Origin: Flavobacterium sp. CF108
GTDB lineage: Bacteria > Bacteroidota > Bacteroidia > Flavobacteriales > Flavobacteriaceae
Reading direction: 5' to 3'
DNA length: 64,000 nucleotides
Assembly: GCF_900129795.1 (NCBI RefSeq)
Contig: NZ_FQWW01000004.1
Coordinates: forward strand, 372,001 to 436,000
In this document: positions 1 to 8,568 of the stretch, one piece after another
How the letters are laid out: each line of letters begins with the position of its first letter
Numbering within the stretch: position 1 is the first letter of the stretch
Notes under the pieces: model-generated
What the model was told of the DNA's origin: nothing
The model's database searches: none
The model's input: the letters and a program-made list of their open reading frames with translations, nothing else
Made by a program: the position numbers and the translations under genes

Positions 1-2124
1 AATATCCACGCTATTTATACTTGAAGAAGAAGGACCTCCGACAACATAATAACGAACCTCATTAGAAAGAACGTCCGATTTGTTATTATAACAACTAATA
101 TCTATTCGCCCCTTTAAAGTACTGGTATTTTTAACACTTGAGGTTATAATTATATCAGACTTTCCATCTTTATCATAATCGGTAGCTATATAATTTCCGT
201 AATTGGGTTCATAAGTAATTCCAAAAAAAGGGCTTTTCACAATAGCAGCTCCCGTTGATATATAAATGAACCATGACATAGTCTTATTGTTTTCCTCGCC
301 AGGAATTATAAAATCTGTTTTCCCATCTCCATTATAATCCCCCAGAAGAGGAAAGTTTGGACTTGAAAAAATTTGAGTGTCCGCATAATCAAATAATAAA
401 GTTAATTGATTGTTATCATTGAGGGTATAAGCAGTTACTTTTCCTTTTTCAAAAATCATGATGTCAGATTTTCCATCACCATTTACATCAGCTACTTCTA
501 CTTTAGAATTGGAAGTGATAACAGAAGCCAGTTCACCAGAATAGGTTAGAAAGTTAGTAGTATTGTCTCTTTTTAAATCTATAAAATATACTTTCTTGGA
601 ACTAGGTGACTGAAGATCTAGATCAATAGCAATTACATCAGTTATACCATCACCATTAAAATCTCCTGAAAGTATTTTTTTCAAAAAAATAGTTGGAAAA
701 TTTACCACCTTTTCATATTGGTAATAAATAGGGGACGATATTCCAGCACTATAAACCGTAAAAGTATAATTAGCAGCTGACTTTTTTGCCACAGCCCAGC
801 CTTGTTTTGAGTAAAACTTATTGTTCCAAGTTAGCCAACTAACAGGAAAAACAGCCTCAAAAGCTCCCACTTTATGTTCAAAACCCATATTATCCCCTCC
901 AGAATTTATATCCGAATACAGCCAATACTTTGACTTAGTGTCAGGACCTGTTGTAGGATAGATCAAGAAATCCATTTTTTCATCACCACCAAAATCTCCG
1001 GAAACAGTAGCCGCATTTTGAGAAGATATATTCCCCACGCTTAATTCTGTGGTAATATCCGCATATGATATTGATTCGAGGGAGTTTTCATAAGTGAATA
1101 TCGTTGGATTGTAACTTTTAGTTCCATCTCCACTTACTTCAAATACTTTCTCTAAACGTTGGTATCCTATAGAACTGGAGATGTATGAAAGGTTATAATT
1201 TCTAAAACCTATTCCATTGCTTTTTACTTGAATTTTTTCTAATATCTTGTTGTTCAGTATACTTTTTCCTCCTATGTAGGACTGTTCTGGCCTTGTACGT
1301 GTACCATAAATAAACTGAATTTCGTTAATAGGTGCTGTAGTTCCTAAAGTACCATATTTTATGCTGGTAACAACAATATTGTTTTCTAGTTTAGTATAAT
1401 TATATGAAATTCTTACTCCTTGTGAGTTTTGCCAATAATTTATCGTCCACGCTGTAATGGATTGTGAGTCTAAAGTATTACCATACTCTGCAACAGAACC
1501 ATCAGGATACTCTACTAAGAAAGAGGCAGGCCCATAATTACTTCCTTGTGGCGATACTCCAACTGCAGTAATTTTTACATTTGAGAAGTTCTCAGTTTCA
1601 TAAGTCGAACCAGCCAAGCCATAAACCAACCCTGTTTTTAAAATCAACCGTTGTCCATCCAGAGCAAAACGATCCTTGGCATCAAGATTTATTCCTCCGA
1701 CACTTCCATCATGAAATTTTGTTCTAGAAATTCTAGTTATAGCTGAGACACCTGCGATGTTCCAGCCGTAACCAGCAATTCCATTTCCTGTCTGACTACT
1801 ATAAACTAGACTTATTTGAGGAACTACACCATTAATTCCTGCAGGTACTGAAATTGGAATAGAATAACCTGCTACTCCATTCAGCGAAACTGACAACTGC
1901 CCTTCGGTAATACCTACTTCAGTTGAAGTCCCTGTTGGCCCAGGCATTACACTTACGGCTAATAATTTATTACTGTTTTTTTCAGTACTATTATCTGTAG
2001 TTTCTAGTGCTTTATTTCCTCTTTTTATAAGAGTTACTCCTTCGACAGGTGTTCCACCTGAGTCCTGACCTGAAACAAAAAACGATAAACTGAAAAACAG
2101 GAATGTAATATAAAACTTCCTCAT
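1..2124 (-). CDS. SpvB/RHS-type secreted protein with VCBS/FG-GAP repeats, 3' end outside the window
   Basis: An open frame of 708 codons starts at ATG 2124 and stays open to the left edge, so the C-terminus is missing. It starts with a signal peptide (MRKFYITFLFFSLSFFVSGQ). About residues 70-140 match the SpvB/TcaC N-terminal region (LSVSLNGVAGYSIPISVP, then a GNGIAGYGWNI-like motif and LDGQRL), the start of Tc-toxin B subunits and many RHS proteins. Downstream are at least five Ca-binding VCBS/FG-GAP units, for example GDFNGDGITD (about residue 488), DVNGDGKSD, GDYNGDGKTD and DYDKDGKSD. In this family the repeats form a beta-propeller, usually followed by an RHS/YD shell and a variable C-terminal effector; here that part is not visible. 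The gene starts 6 bp after the T9SS protein at 2131-2577, so the two form an operon. Family assignment is firm; toxin activity is unknown. Confidence 0.85.
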   Translation of the reverse strand, partial: MRKFYITFLFFSLSFFVSGQDSGGTPVEGVTLIKRGNKALETTDNSTEKNSNKLLAVSVMPGPTGTSTEVGITEGQLSVSLNGVAGYSIPISVPAGINGVVPQISLVYSSQTGNGIAGYGWNIAGVSAITRISRTKFHDGSVGGINLDAKDRFALDGQRLILKTGLVYGLAGSTYETENFSNVKITAVGVSPQGSNYGPASFLVEYPDGSVAEYGNTLDSQSITAWTINYWQNSQGVRISYNYTKLENNIVVTSIKYGTLGTTAPINEIQFIYGTRTRPEQSYIGGKSILNNKILEKIQVKSNGIGFRNYNLSYISSSIGYQRLEKVFEVSGDGTKSYNPTIFTYENSLESISYADITTELSVGNISSQNAATVSGDFGGDEKMDFLIYPTTGPDTKSKYWLYSDINSGGDNMGFEHKVGAFEAVFPVSWLTWNNKFYSKQGWAVAKKSAANYTFTVYSAGISSPIYYQYEKVVNFPTIFLKKILSGDFNGDGITDVIAIDLDLQSPSSKKVYFIDLKRDNTTNFLTYSGELASVITSNSKVEVADVNGDGKSDIMIFEKGKVTAYTLNDNNQLTLLFDYADTQIFSSPNFPLLGDYNGDGKTDFIIPGEENNKTMSWFIYISTGAAIVKSPFFGITYEPNYGNYIATDYDKDGKSDIIITSSVKNTSTLKGRIDISCYNNKSDVLSNEVRYYVVGGPSSSSINSVDI

Positions 2125-2130
2125 AGCAAA

Positions 2131-2577
2131 TTATTGTTTAATGATTTTAATAGATTTTTCTCCTCCATCTTTATAAGAAAGCAACACTAGATAAATACCC
2201 GTAGGATATTGCTGAAAAGGGATGTTTAAATTGTTTAAGCTGCTATTTGCTTCATAAGTTCTTAAAACCTGTCCCGTTATAGAATAAACATGAACAGAAG
2301 TCACATAATTATCCTGAGCCAGCTGCCATTGCAGGTACAATTGTTCTTTTACAGGATTTGGATAATAGGAGATCACATCTTCTGGAAAGAATTTTTCTAA
2401 ATCGTCTTCTTCGACAGCTTCAATTTCTTTAACCTGCTGTACAGGTTTTGATACACAATTGATGCATAACGATCTGTTTGTTTGATTTCCTGCACCATCG
2501 TAACTAAAAGTTAGTTTAGTTTGTGCGCTTGCAGAAAAACAAAAATGAAGCAGAACAAAAAGAAGAAGCGTTCTCAT
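2131..2577 (-). CDS. Small secreted protein with T9SS type A sorting domain, partner of the SpvB/RHS gene
   Basis: This 148-aa protein has a signal peptide (LLLFVLLHFCFSASAQ), a short RHS/YD-like motif (YDGAGNQTNR, about residues 26-35), a CINC dicysteine motif, an acidic linker, and a C-terminal T9SS type A sorting domain from about residue 70 (YYPNPVKEQLYLQW, then GIYLVLLSYKDGG and KSIKIIKQ). The sorting domain directs export across the outer membrane and surface attachment or release. It is the first gene of the operon and lies 6 bp before the SpvB/RHS gene. The YD-like motif suggests it is a scaffold or companion of the large protein; that is inference. No enzymatic motif is seen. Confidence 0.85.
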   Translation of the reverse strand: MRTLLLFVLLHFCFSASAQTKLTFSYDGAGNQTNRSLCINCVSKPVQQVKEIEAVEEDDLEKFFPEDVISYYPNPVKEQLYLQWQLAQDNYVTSVHVYSITGQVLRTYEANSSLNNLNIPFQQYPTGIYLVLLSYKDGGEKSIKIIKQ

Positions 2578-2605
2578 AAATAATAAAATTTAAAATATTT
2601 TCCTA

Positions 2606-2637
2606 CAAACGTATAATTATATTTTAAATCCTACAAA
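2606..2637 (-). promoter_or_regulatory. Promoter of the T9SS/RHS operon (TTTG-N20-TACGTTTG)
   Basis: On the minus strand a TTTG -33 element (2634-2637) lies exactly 20 bp before TACGTTTG (2606-2613). This matches the Bacteroidota sigma-ABfr consensus TTTG-N19/21-TAnnTTTG. It sits about 29 bp upstream of the start codon at 2577 and downstream of the glmS terminator, so the operon is independently transcribed. Confidence 0.75.
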
Positions 2638-2666
2638 TTTAATGTTAACAAAAAAAATTAGAGCAC

Positions 2667-2697
2667 AAAAAAAGCGAGACCTAAATCTCGCTTTTTT
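2667..2697 (-). terminator. Rho-independent terminator of glmS
   Basis: A perfect stem pairs AAAAAAGCGAGA with TCTCGCTTTTTT around a short CCTAAA-type loop. It lies 28 bp past the glmS stop codon, and the minus-strand transcript ends in a U-run. Confidence 0.85.
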
Positions 2698-2724
2698 AAC
2701 ATTATTTGTATTTTAAAAAAATAG

Positions 2725-4575
2725 CTATTCTACCGTAACAGATTTTGCTAAGTTACGCGGTTGATCAACATTACATCCTCTCATAACTGCAATATAGTAT
2801 GAAAGCAATTGTAACGGAATTGTAGTAATAAGCGGTGACAATGCATCTGAAGTTTCAGGAATTTCGATTACATAATCAGCTAATTCACGAACTTGTGTAT
2901 CTCCTTTTGTAACAACAGCAATGATTTTACCACTTCTAGATTTAATCTCCTGAATGTTACTTACAATTTTATCGTAGTGACCTTGTTTAGGTGCAATTAC
3001 AATAACCGGCATTTGCTCATCAATTAAAGCAATTGGTCCGTGTTTCATTTCAGCAGCCGGATAACCTTCAGCGTGAATATAAGAGATCTCTTTAAGTTTT
3101 AAAGCTCCTTCCAATGCTACCGGGAAATTATATCCTCTACCTAAATAAAGGCAGTTTGGAGCATCTTTAAATTTAGCAGCAATTTCTTTTGCTCTGTCGT
3201 TTGTTTCTAATGCTTCAGCCACTTTTTCAGGAATTAATTCTAATTCTTGTAAGTATGCATGGAAATCAGGATTTGACAAAGTTCCTTTTGCTTTTCCTAA
3301 TCGTAAAGCAATCATGGTAAGAACTGTGATTTGAGTTGTAAAAGCTTTTGTAGAAGCTACTCCAATTTCTGGTCCTGCGTGCGTGTAAGCACCTGCATGA
3401 CTTTCTCTTGAAATAGATGAACCTACAACGTTACAAACTCCAAATACAAAAGCTCCGTTTTCTTTAGCCAATTTAATAGCGGCCATAGTATCTGCCGTTT
3501 CTCCAGATTGAGAAATCGCAATTACAACGTCATCTTTATTTATGATTGGGTTTCTGTATCTAAATTCAGAAGCGTATTCTACTTCAACCGGAATACGTGT
3601 AAATTCTTCAAAAATATACTCAGCAACTAAACCAGCATGCCATGAAGTTCCACAAGCAACAATTAAAATTCGCTTGGCATTTAAGAATTTCTCCAGATTA
3701 TCTTCAACACCAGCCATTTGAACAATTCCTTCATTTGCATGAAGTCTTCCTCTGTAAGTATCTTTAATTACACTTGGCTGTTCGTAGATTTCTTTTAGCA
3801 TGAAATGATCATAACCTCCTTTTTCAATTTGCTCCAAATTCAATTGAAGTTCCTGAATGTACGGATCTACTAAAGAGTCATCTTTAATTTTTCTTACTTT
3901 AAGAGGTTTGTGCAGTCTGATATTAGCCATTTCACCATCTTCTAAATATACCGCATTTGCAGTATATTCAATAAACGGAGAAGCATCAGAAGCAATAAAG
4001 AATTCTCCTTCACCTACTCCAATTGCTAATGGACTACCTAATCTTGCCGCAACAATTTCGTTTGGATTCTTTTTATCAAAAACAGCAATTGCATAAGCTC
4101 CTACAACTTGGTTTAACGCAATCTGAACTGCTTTACCAAGTTTAATTTTTTCATTTTTCTGAACTTCTTCAATCAGGTTTACTAAAACCTCAGTATCAGT
4201 ATCAGATTTAAAAGTGTATCCACGCTTAATTAACTCTTCTTTAAGCGGCGCATAATTCTCAATAATTCCATTGTGGATGATTACTAAATCTCCAGAATTA
4301 GAAACATGAGGATGCGAGTTCACGTCATTTGGTACACCGTGGGTAGCCCAGCGAGTGTGTCCAATTCCAATATTTCCATTTATTGTAAAACCTTCATTAG
4401 CTTTAGCTTCAAGATCTGAAACTTTACCTTTTGTTTTACAAACTTTTATACCTGATTCGTCATCATACAACATAACGCCGGCACTATCATATCCTCTGTA
4501 CTCAAGCCGCTTTAAGCCCTTGATAACAATAGGATAGGCCTCTCTGTGACCGATATATCCAACAATTCCACACAT
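2725..4575 (-). CDS. glmS: Glutamine--fructose-6-phosphate aminotransferase (isomerizing)
   Basis: GlmS converts fructose-6-phosphate and glutamine to glucosamine-6-phosphate, the committed step toward UDP-GlcNAc for peptidoglycan and LPS. The 616-aa length is standard. The N-terminal class II glutamine amidotransferase domain begins MCGIVGYIG, with Cys2 as the N-terminal nucleophile, and has YRGYDSAG and GHTRWATHG. Two SIS sugar-isomerase domains follow (SQSGETADT about residue 355; a second from about 465), and the protein ends in the expected LAKSVTVE. The ATG at 4575 puts Cys at position 2, which fixes the start. The DUF4270 lipoprotein gene ends 7 bp upstream, so co-transcription is likely. 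No glmS ribozyme is visible. Confidence 0.98.
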   Translation of the reverse strand: MCGIVGYIGHREAYPIVIKGLKRLEYRGYDSAGVMLYDDESGIKVCKTKGKVSDLEAKANEGFTINGNIGIGHTRWATHGVPNDVNSHPHVSNSGDLVIIHNGIIENYAPLKEELIKRGYTFKSDTDTEVLVNLIEEVQKNEKIKLGKAVQIALNQVVGAYAIAVFDKKNPNEIVAARLGSPLAIGVGEGEFFIASDASPFIEYTANAVYLEDGEMANIRLHKPLKVRKIKDDSLVDPYIQELQLNLEQIEKGGYDHFMLKEIYEQPSVIKDTYRGRLHANEGIVQMAGVEDNLEKFLNAKRILIVACGTSWHAGLVAEYIFEEFTRIPVEVEYASEFRYRNPIINKDDVVIAISQSGETADTMAAIKLAKENGAFVFGVCNVVGSSISRESHAGAYTHAGPEIGVASTKAFTTQITVLTMIALRLGKAKGTLSNPDFHAYLQELELIPEKVAEALETNDRAKEIAAKFKDAPNCLYLGRGYNFPVALEGALKLKEISYIHAEGYPAAEMKHGPIALIDEQMPVIVIAPKQGHYDKIVSNIQEIKSRSGKIIAVVTKGDTQVRELADYVIEIPETSDALSPLITTIPLQLLSYYIAVMRGCNVDQPRNLAKSVTVE

Positions 4576-4582
4576 ATATTAC

Positions 4583-6217
4583 TTATTTATTTGGTTTCGT
4601 GTAGTAAACCTCAAGCCTCAATCTTTTATCGTAATCCGCATTACCGGCAGGAATATTATTACCATATAATATCGTACCTAACGGATTCATAACTGATGCT
4701 CTCGGTACTTCTGAAAAATATTCATTTGTACTTGCATTTAATAAAATTCTATTTTTCAATTTGTTTGATGTTACAGCACTAATATCATCGATAACAACCA
4801 AACCTAACTTTACATTCGTCGCTGTTGCAGTCTTTATAAGATTACGAATATGATTTGTCAATCTAATTTTATAAGTAGTTCCCCTCCCTGTCGTTGCATC
4901 AACATTGATTATACCTCCATAAACCACTTTTGACATTCTTGGGTCAGATGTTATACTTGAACTTCCATCTGCAGCATAATCTAAAATGGGTACATTATTT
5001 GTAAAGTCATACAAATAAACTCTTTTAGGTTCCTGCGCTTGCAGATTATCAGTCTTTTTAACCGCCATTTTTGCAGCATCTATCGTAAAAACTAAGTTAG
5101 CTTCATTTACCAGCCATCCGTTTTTTCTAATTTCTTCTAATTTAGAACCAAAATCTTTAAGCTCTATAATAGCAAGAGATCCCTGACCTCCTTTTAAATA
5201 AAGCCTGTCATCACCGGTAGTCATATTACGACTGCTTACTGCATTTTGATAAGTCGCATCTTTAACATCCTGAAGAAGGCTGACATTACTTCCTGTTAAA
5301 TTTATTACTAAAGTCCTGTCTTCCTTTACATCATCAGCATCAGTTGTAATATCTGTTTTTGCTTTATAATAAACTGTAATTTTTCCTTTCGAAAAATCCA
5401 TTAATGCCATATTACTTGGGCTGCCGCTAACTCTTTCAACTTTAAAATATAATCCTCTAAAATATTCCTGAAACACATCAGCAGCAGAAAGTTTTTCTTT
5501 TGCAGCGTTTAAAATTTTAGTTTGAAAAAATGCCTTATTTAAATTTAAGCGCATCGCTGGCGACGTATAAGTTTTAACGTCTTTACCATCTTTATCTTTT
5601 GTTATCTCAGTAGTTTCTTTAGAACTAAAAAAGAATTTATTATTTTGAAATTCTTTAGCATCATCATTCAATAACGTTCCTTTATTAGGATCAAAATCAA
5701 TATCATTTTGATCATTATAGTAAAGCTGTGCTAATTGATTACCATTCTCATAATAAGAACTTCTCATTAAATATTTAGACTCATAAACACCCAATTTTAA
5801 AAACCCTCCTTCGCTTCCATAAATAGAATCGAGCGCATACTCATTCCTTCCAGTACTAGCACTTATACCTGTAACATGGCTATAATAAGGTATATTAACC
5901 GTCACACTATCAATTACCGGTGCGTCTCCAATTGATGGTGCGTACGCAGCAAGTGATACTTGTGTATTATAATTTGCAGTAGTGGTACCAAAAACCGGAT
6001 TATCATAAATTCCTAAAGCATTTGTTGCTAAGGAATTTGATTGTATTGGAGTTACTTCTTGATTATAAGCTATAACATCATATTTTTCAGATTCCAATCC
6101 AAAATGATCATCACCAATTAAATCATCACCAATCGCATTAAAATCTTTGTCGCAAGAATATAAAAAAACAACTGTTGCAGCTAATAGAATTTTCTTAATA
6201 AAAGAAGTATTGTACAT
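4583..6217 (-). CDS. DUF4270 family lipoprotein
   Basis: This 544-aa protein has a lipoprotein signal peptide (LLAATVVFLYSC, lipidated Cys at about residue 22) followed by the conserved DUF4270 start (DKDFNAIGDDLIGDDHF). The rest is beta-rich, with no enzymatic motif. DUF4270 proteins are common in Bacteroidota and of unknown function; the lipobox implies attachment to the periplasmic or outer membrane. It sits between the GT5-like gene (21 bp upstream) and glmS (7 bp downstream), all on the minus strand. Clustering with precursor genes for the cell envelope hints at envelope biogenesis, but that is inference. Confidence 0.88.
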   Translation of the reverse strand: MYNTSFIKKILLAATVVFLYSCDKDFNAIGDDLIGDDHFGLESEKYDVIAYNQEVTPIQSNSLATNALGIYDNPVFGTTTANYNTQVSLAAYAPSIGDAPVIDSVTVNIPYYSHVTGISASTGRNEYALDSIYGSEGGFLKLGVYESKYLMRSSYYENGNQLAQLYYNDQNDIDFDPNKGTLLNDDAKEFQNNKFFFSSKETTEITKDKDGKDVKTYTSPAMRLNLNKAFFQTKILNAAKEKLSAADVFQEYFRGLYFKVERVSGSPSNMALMDFSKGKITVYYKAKTDITTDADDVKEDRTLVINLTGSNVSLLQDVKDATYQNAVSSRNMTTGDDRLYLKGGQGSLAIIELKDFGSKLEEIRKNGWLVNEANLVFTIDAAKMAVKKTDNLQAQEPKRVYLYDFTNNVPILDYAADGSSSITSDPRMSKVVYGGIINVDATTGRGTTYKIRLTNHIRNLIKTATATNVKLGLVVIDDISAVTSNKLKNRILLNASTNEYFSEVPRASVMNPLGTILYGNNIPAGNADYDKRLRLEVYYTKPNK

Positions 6218-6238
6218 ATTCGTATTAATAGTTAAAAT

Positions 6239-7045
6239 TTAAAGACCCATAGTTTTATAGAAATTTGTATACGCTTCAGCGAATGCATCTTTCGCGGCGA
6301 AAGGTAAAAAAGGTTTTCCTGAAGATTCTATAAATTTTGTTAAACTTGGAGAAACATTTTCTGACGCAATAATGACAGCATCAGAATGCAATATGCTGGC
6401 CTTTAAGACATTTTCGTAATTTGGAGTTTCAAGATCAGAAATTGATTCGTGCGGAACACCATCAAATTTAACCTTGTTTATCATTTCTAAATCTAAATTT
6501 TCATCAAAAGACTGACCATAAACTGAGGTAACGATTTTTGTATCGTTAAATAAAGCCTCATTTTTATAATAGTGTTTCATATAAATTGGAAGCATCGCCG
6601 CCAACCATCCATGAACATGGATAATATCCGGAACCCAATTTAATTTTTTTACAGTTTCAACAACTCCCTTTGCAAAAAATATCGCACGCTCGTCGTTGTC
6701 TGGATATAAAACCCCTTCTTCGTCTGCAAAAGTGGCTTTACGCTTAAAATATTCATCATTATCAATAAAGTAAACTTGAATTCTTTCTTTTGGAATTGAA
6801 GCTACTTTGATAATCAATGGCATATCTAAATCATTCACTACCAAATTCATCCCTGAAAGCCTGATCACTTCGTGTAATTGATGTCTTCTTTCGTTGATAT
6901 TTCCATATCTTGGCATGAAAATTCTTATCTGACCTCCCTGATCGTTAATCATTTTGGGAACGTCATAAGACATTAAAGAAACCTCATTTTCAGCCAAATA
7001 AGGCACGACTTCAGATGATACGTATAATATCCTCTTATCTTTCAT
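6239..7045 (-). CDS. Half-length GT5 glycogen/starch synthase-like protein
   Basis: The 268-aa protein resembles the N-terminal half of GT5 glycogen synthases (normally about 480 aa): ILYVSSEVVPY at the start, MPRYGNINER, and DIIHVHGWLAAMLPIYMK near residue 135. It lacks the whole C-terminal Rossmann domain that carries the E-x7-E sugar-nucleotide motif. The KTGGL motif that binds ADP-glucose after the first strand is also absent; AENEVSLM stands there. It is therefore probably not a working glycogen synthase, although automated pipelines name it one. The stop codon is clean, with no continuing second domain downstream. It diverges from panC and is followed by the DUF4270 gene. The role is unknown; regulatory or sugar-binding functions are possible. 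Confidence 0.8.
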   Translation of the reverse strand: MKDKRILYVSSEVVPYLAENEVSLMSYDVPKMINDQGGQIRIFMPRYGNINERRHQLHEVIRLSGMNLVVNDLDMPLIIKVASIPKERIQVYFIDNDEYFKRKATFADEEGVLYPDNDERAIFFAKGVVETVKKLNWVPDIIHVHGWLAAMLPIYMKHYYKNEALFNDTKIVTSVYGQSFDENLDLEMINKVKFDGVPHESISDLETPNYENVLKASILHSDAVIIASENVSPSLTKFIESSGKPFLPFAAKDAFAEAYTNFYKTMGL

Positions 7046-7083
7046 AATAGTATTTTACTTAATTTTTGGTAATAAAAACGTCG

Positions 7084-7091
7084 CAAAATTA
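7084..7091 (-). promoter_or_regulatory. -7 element for the GT5-like gene
   Basis: The minus-strand TAATTTTG matches TAnnTTTG and lies 39 bp before the start codon at 7045. No clear -33 TTTG is seen at the right distance. Confidence 0.45.
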
Positions 7092-7122
7092 CAAAAATTT
7101 ATGCAGTTTATAACTAATATAT

Positions 7123-7130
7123 TATGTTTG
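7123..7130 (+). promoter_or_regulatory. -7 element of panCD (TATGTTTG)
   Basis: TATGTTTG matches TAnnTTTG. It overlaps the most upstream in-frame ATG (7124), so transcription should begin near 7137. This rules out the long start and supports the ATG at 7154. Confidence 0.6.
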
Positions 7131-7153
7131 CACTAAATTTTAATAATACCGCC

Positions 7154-8002
7154 ATGCATATTTTCTACGGTAAAGTAGCTCTGATAGCTTATTTAAAAAC
7201 TATCAAAACCGCAAATTCGACTATAGGATTTGTCCCAACCATGGGAGCTTTACACCAAGGGCATCTGGCTTTAATGCAGCGTTCACTTAAAGAAAATGAC
7301 GACACTGTTGTAAGTATTTTTGTAAATCCAACGCAATTTAACAATCCCGAAGATCTTGAAAAATACCCTCGAACTCTTGAAGAAGACGTTAAGAAAATGA
7401 GAGGTTTAAGTGACAAAATAATTTTATATGCTCCTTCTGTCGATGATATTTACGAAGGACAGACAATTTCACAGTCTTTTGACTTTGATGGTTTAGAAAA
7501 TCAGATGGAAGGAAAATTCCGTCCGGGCCATTTTAATGGTGTTGGAACAATCGTAAAACGTTTGTTCGAAATCGTTACGCCAACCAATGCTTATTTTGGC
7601 GAAAAAGATTTTCAGCAGCTTCAAATTGTTAAAAAACTGGTCGAAAAAAATAATCTTCCGGTAAATGTTGTGGGTTGTCCAATTTTTAGAGAAGACAATC
7701 TCCTGGCAATGAGTTCAAGAAACGAAAGATTAACTGCTGAAGAAAGAAAAGAAGCTTCTATAATCTATAAAGTTTTAACCGAAGCCAAAGAAATCTTCCA
7801 AAACAGTACACCTGAAGAAACCATAAAATTTGTCGAAGATTCCTTTAAAGATAACGAAAGATTTGAACTCGAATATTTCGTCATTGCTGATGAATCTACA
7901 TTATTACCTATCGATCACAAAACAAACGATAAAAAATACCGTGCGTTTATAGCGGTATTTGTTAATTCTATAAGACTGATAGACACCATTTCATTAAATT
8001 AA
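7154..8002 (+). CDS. panC: Pantothenate synthetase (pantoate--beta-alanine ligase)
   Basis: PanC condenses pantoate and beta-alanine with ATP to give pantothenate, the vitamin B5 precursor of CoA. The 282-aa product has the HIGH-type nucleotide motif MGALHQGHLALM, VSIFVNPTQFN, the substrate loop GHFNGVGTIVKRLF, FGEKDFQQL, and the KMSKS-like MSSRNERL. An in-frame ATG at 7124 would add ten residues but lies inside the predicted -7 promoter element, so 7154 is chosen. panD follows 14 bp downstream, so the beta-alanine supplier and user are co-expressed. Confidence 0.97.
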   Translation: MHIFYGKVALIAYLKTIKTANSTIGFVPTMGALHQGHLALMQRSLKENDDTVVSIFVNPTQFNNPEDLEKYPRTLEEDVKKMRGLSDKIILYAPSVDDIYEGQTISQSFDFDGLENQMEGKFRPGHFNGVGTIVKRLFEIVTPTNAYFGEKDFQQLQIVKKLVEKNNLPVNVVGCPIFREDNLLAMSSRNERLTAEERKEASIIYKVLTEAKEIFQNSTPEETIKFVEDSFKDNERFELEYFVIADESTLLPIDHKTNDKKYRAFIAVFVNSIRLIDTISLN

Positions 8003-8016
8003 ATTACCTTTGCTCC

Positions 8017-8367
8017 ATGCAAATTCAAGTTATAAAATCAAAAATTCATCGAGTAAAAGTTACTGGAGCTGATTTAAATTATATTGGCAGTATTACTATT
8101 GATGAAACTCTACTAGAAGCTTCAAACATTATTGAAGGCGAAAAAGTAGCTATTGTTAACATTAATAATGGAGAACGTTTTGAAACTTATGCCATTAAGG
8201 GAGAAAAAAATTCAGGCGAAATCACGCTGAATGGACCTGCTGCCCGAAAAGTTCAAAAAGACGACATTATTATTATCATTTCGTATGCGACACTGGATTT
8301 TGAAGAAGCTAAAACCTTCAAACCGTGGATCATTTTCCCAAATGAAAACGATAATTCGTTAACATAA
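8017..8367 (+). CDS. panD: Aspartate 1-decarboxylase (pyruvoyl-dependent)
   Basis: PanD decarboxylates L-aspartate to beta-alanine for pantothenate synthesis. The 116-aa proenzyme carries the self-cleavage site Gly24-Ser25 (YIGSITID); Ser25 becomes the pyruvoyl group. Tyr22 and the later NGPAARKVQKDD segment are typical. The gene is 14 bp after panC, in the same operon. The length and all key positions are normal. Confidence 0.97.
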   Translation: MQIQVIKSKIHRVKVTGADLNYIGSITIDETLLEASNIIEGEKVAIVNINNGERFETYAIKGEKNSGEITLNGPAARKVQKDDIIIIISYATLDFEEAKTFKPWIIFPNENDNSLT

Positions 8368-8568
8368 ACCACATTCCTTTCTTGTTTACGCGTGTAATTT
8401 GTCAAAAATATTTTTGTACAAACAGATTTTCTTTTGCCTAAATCGAAAATATATTTACCGTAAGAAATCATTGCTTTTTTTATTATCCCCAAATCGCAAA
8501 AAGCAAATAAAATAGTATATTGCTACACTATTTCGAATACTTTTTAATTCACTGAAATGCCACAAATC

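Noticed and set aside
2725..4575. glmS ribozyme in the glmS leader
   Set aside because: The upstream gene ends only 7 bp before the start codon, and no ribozyme core is seen; that ribozyme is typical of Firmicutes.
7124..8002. Longer panC starting at 7124
   Set aside because: That ATG overlaps the TATGTTTG promoter element and the added residues are not part of the family.
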